Positions 63,196-64,000 of a stretch of DNA of 64,000 bases are shown in pieces. Every line of letters begins with the position of its first letter. The stretch's first letter is position 1. The stretch is from Alphaproteobacteria bacterium (GTDB taxonomy: Bacteria; Pseudomonadota; Alphaproteobacteria; RS24). Both the position numbers and the translations under genes were made by a program. The stretch spans positions 1 through 64,000 of the forward strand of contig JAQWIP010000102.1 of the NCBI GenBank assembly GCA_029248825.1, given 5' to 3'. The notes beneath the pieces were generated by a model, which saw only the letters and a list, made by a program, of their open reading frames with translations, had not been told where the DNA came from and did not search any database.

Positions 63196-63810
63196 ATGCC
63201 TCAAGCCCCCAAATTGCGCCAAGCAGAAGCTTCGCGCGCGACCAAAGAAACCTCTATCTCCGTGGCCGTGAACCTAGACGGCACGGGCGAGTATAACGTC
63301 AGCACCGGCATTGGTTTTCTAGACCATATGCTCGAGCAGCTGTCGCGCCATTCGCTCATCGACATCGACGTGCAAGCCAAAGGCGATTTGCACATTGATT
63401 TTCACCACACCACCGAAGATACGGGCATTGTTTTGGGCGAGGCCGTGCGCGATGCGCTGGGCGATTTCAAAGGTCTAACGCGCTATGGCAGCGCGGTCAT
63501 TCCGATGGATGAAACCTGCTCGCGCGTCTCCCTAGATGTTTCGCAGCGCCCCTATTTGATTTGGAACGTAAATTTCACCAAGCCCAAGCTTGGGGATATG
63601 GACACGGAATTGTTCAAAGAGTGGTTTCAGGCCTTTGCGCAAAGCGCGGGCATTACGCTGCACGTCGAGAATATGTATGGCGAGAATAATCACCATATTG
63701 TCGAAAGCTGCTTTAAAGCTTTGGCCCGCGCGCTTCGCCAAGCCATTGAGATTGACCCCCGCAAAGCCGATGAGGTGCCCTCCACCAAGGGTGTGCTCGG
63801 CAGCGGATAG
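63196..63810 (+). CDS. hisB: Imidazoleglycerol-phosphate dehydratase
   Basis: HisB makes imidazole-acetol phosphate in histidine synthesis. The 204-residue protein has [36 protein letters not shown], and [19 protein letters not shown], the manganese-binding His/Glu motifs in both repeats. ATG 63196 follows AAAAGGACG. The frame's earlier start at 63139 is not supported. It lies 8 bp before hisH, starting a his operon that runs off the window. Confidence 0.95.
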   Translation: MPQAPKLRQAEASRATKETSISVAVNLDGTGEYNVSTGIGFLDHMLEQLSRHSLIDIDVQAKGDLHIDFHHTTEDTGIVLGEAVRDALGDFKGLTRYGSAVIPMDETCSRVSLDVSQRPYLIWNVNFTKPKLGDMDTELFKEWFQAFAQSAGITLHVENMYGENNHHIVESCFKALARALRQAIEIDPRKADEVPSTKGVLGSG

Positions 63811-63818
63811 GCGCTTAA

Positions 63819-64000
63819 ATGGTGAGCATCGCAATTATTGATTACGGCTCTGGCAATCTGCGTTCGGCGGAAAAATCCTTCGCGCGCATGGCCAAGCCCC
63901 GCAAGGTTTGGCTCACATCCGACCCTGAGGTGGTGGCCAAGGCCGACCATATTGTTCTGCCAGGCGTTGGCGCGTTTGGCGATTGCGCCGAGGGGCTGCG
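63819..64000 (+). CDS. hisH: Imidazole glycerol phosphate synthase glutaminase subunit (partial)
   Basis: The gene runs off the window. Sixty codons are seen, starting MVSIAIIDYGSGNLRSAEKS, the HisH opening, and including HIVLPGVGAFGDCAEGL, the oxyanion-strand motif of class I glutamine amidotransferases. The catalytic Cys lies beyond the edge. HisH feeds ammonia to HisF. It follows hisB by 8 bp. Confidence 0.92.
   Translation, partial: MVSIAIIDYGSGNLRSAEKSFARMAKPRKVWLTSDPEVVAKADHIVLPGVGAFGDCAEGL

Noticed and set aside
1..64000. CRISPR arrays, insertion sequences, prophage or toxin-antitoxin genes
   Set aside because: No evenly spaced direct repeats, transposase, integrase or phage structural genes were seen; the tandem repeats found are short and in coding sequence.

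Overview
The window is a chromosomal segment from an alphaproteobacterium that spans the probable replication origin. The main evidence is gene order. Reading left from about 56.6 kb the order is hemE, hemJ, rho, mnmE, mnmG, rsmG, parA, parB, holA, lptE, leuS. Reading right it is a DUF299 kinase/pyrophosphorylase (the RP001-type gene), maf, aroE, coaE, dnaQ, secB, fxsA, tim44, smr, hisB, hisH. The hemE/RP001 junction is where oriC lies in Caulobacter and Rickettsia. Here that gap (56436-56867) carries a cluster of DnaA-box-like sequences, and two perfect 16-bp parS sites lie 7-9 kb away beside parAB. LolA, LptE, Rho, ExbB/ExbD, a ubiquinone-type hydroxylase and aerobic acyl-CoA enzymes indicate a Gram-negative, respiring, LPS-bearing cell. 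I do not assign genus or species.

Layout. 0-3 kb: hemD-hemC diverging from tsaD. 3-4.4 kb: an AT-rich island with a 42-codon membrane micro-ORF, a TetR regulator and two matching candidate operators. 4.4-10 kb: gpsA, a YCII protein, an EVE protein, a Rieske protein, an MFS transporter and acetyl-CoA synthetase. 10-16.3 kb: a secreted nuclease, a SDHAF4-like protein, rsmB, rpe, a heparinase-like protein and purH. 16.3-21.5 kb: a five-gene minus-strand operon exbB-exbD-exbD-VWA-helical repeat protein, the most unusual locus seen. 21.5-31.1 kb: two acyl-CoA dehydrogenase-family genes, xth, an unknown gene, lolA, ftsK, an aminotransferase and amtB with a textbook sigma-54 promoter. 31.3-41.4 kb: a ubiH-type hydroxylase, Trm112-like, Lon-N and thioredoxin-TPR proteins, tRNA-Gly, DUF3422, two thioesterases, an orphan response regulator beside an L,D-transpeptidase, a YggS protein, a ThiE-like protein and a lipoprotein. 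41.4-64 kb: the conserved origin-flanking block.

Most of the window is ordinary housekeeping DNA. I see no insertion sequences, prophage genes or CRISPR arrays. The candidate undescribed system is the exbB operon. The gene in the place of tonB encodes a membrane-anchored von Willebrand A protein. Its single transmembrane helix carries the Ser-x-x-x-His motif that TonB uses to couple to ExbB/ExbD, but it has no TonB C-terminal domain. Its two ExbD proteins differ at the proton-carrying residue: one has Asp, the other Asn. This suggests a proton-motive-force-driven periplasmic VWA machine with a periplasmic helical-repeat partner. Secondary findings are the TetR regulon, the sigma-54 amtB promoter, the oriC architecture and several orphan or partner-less genes.
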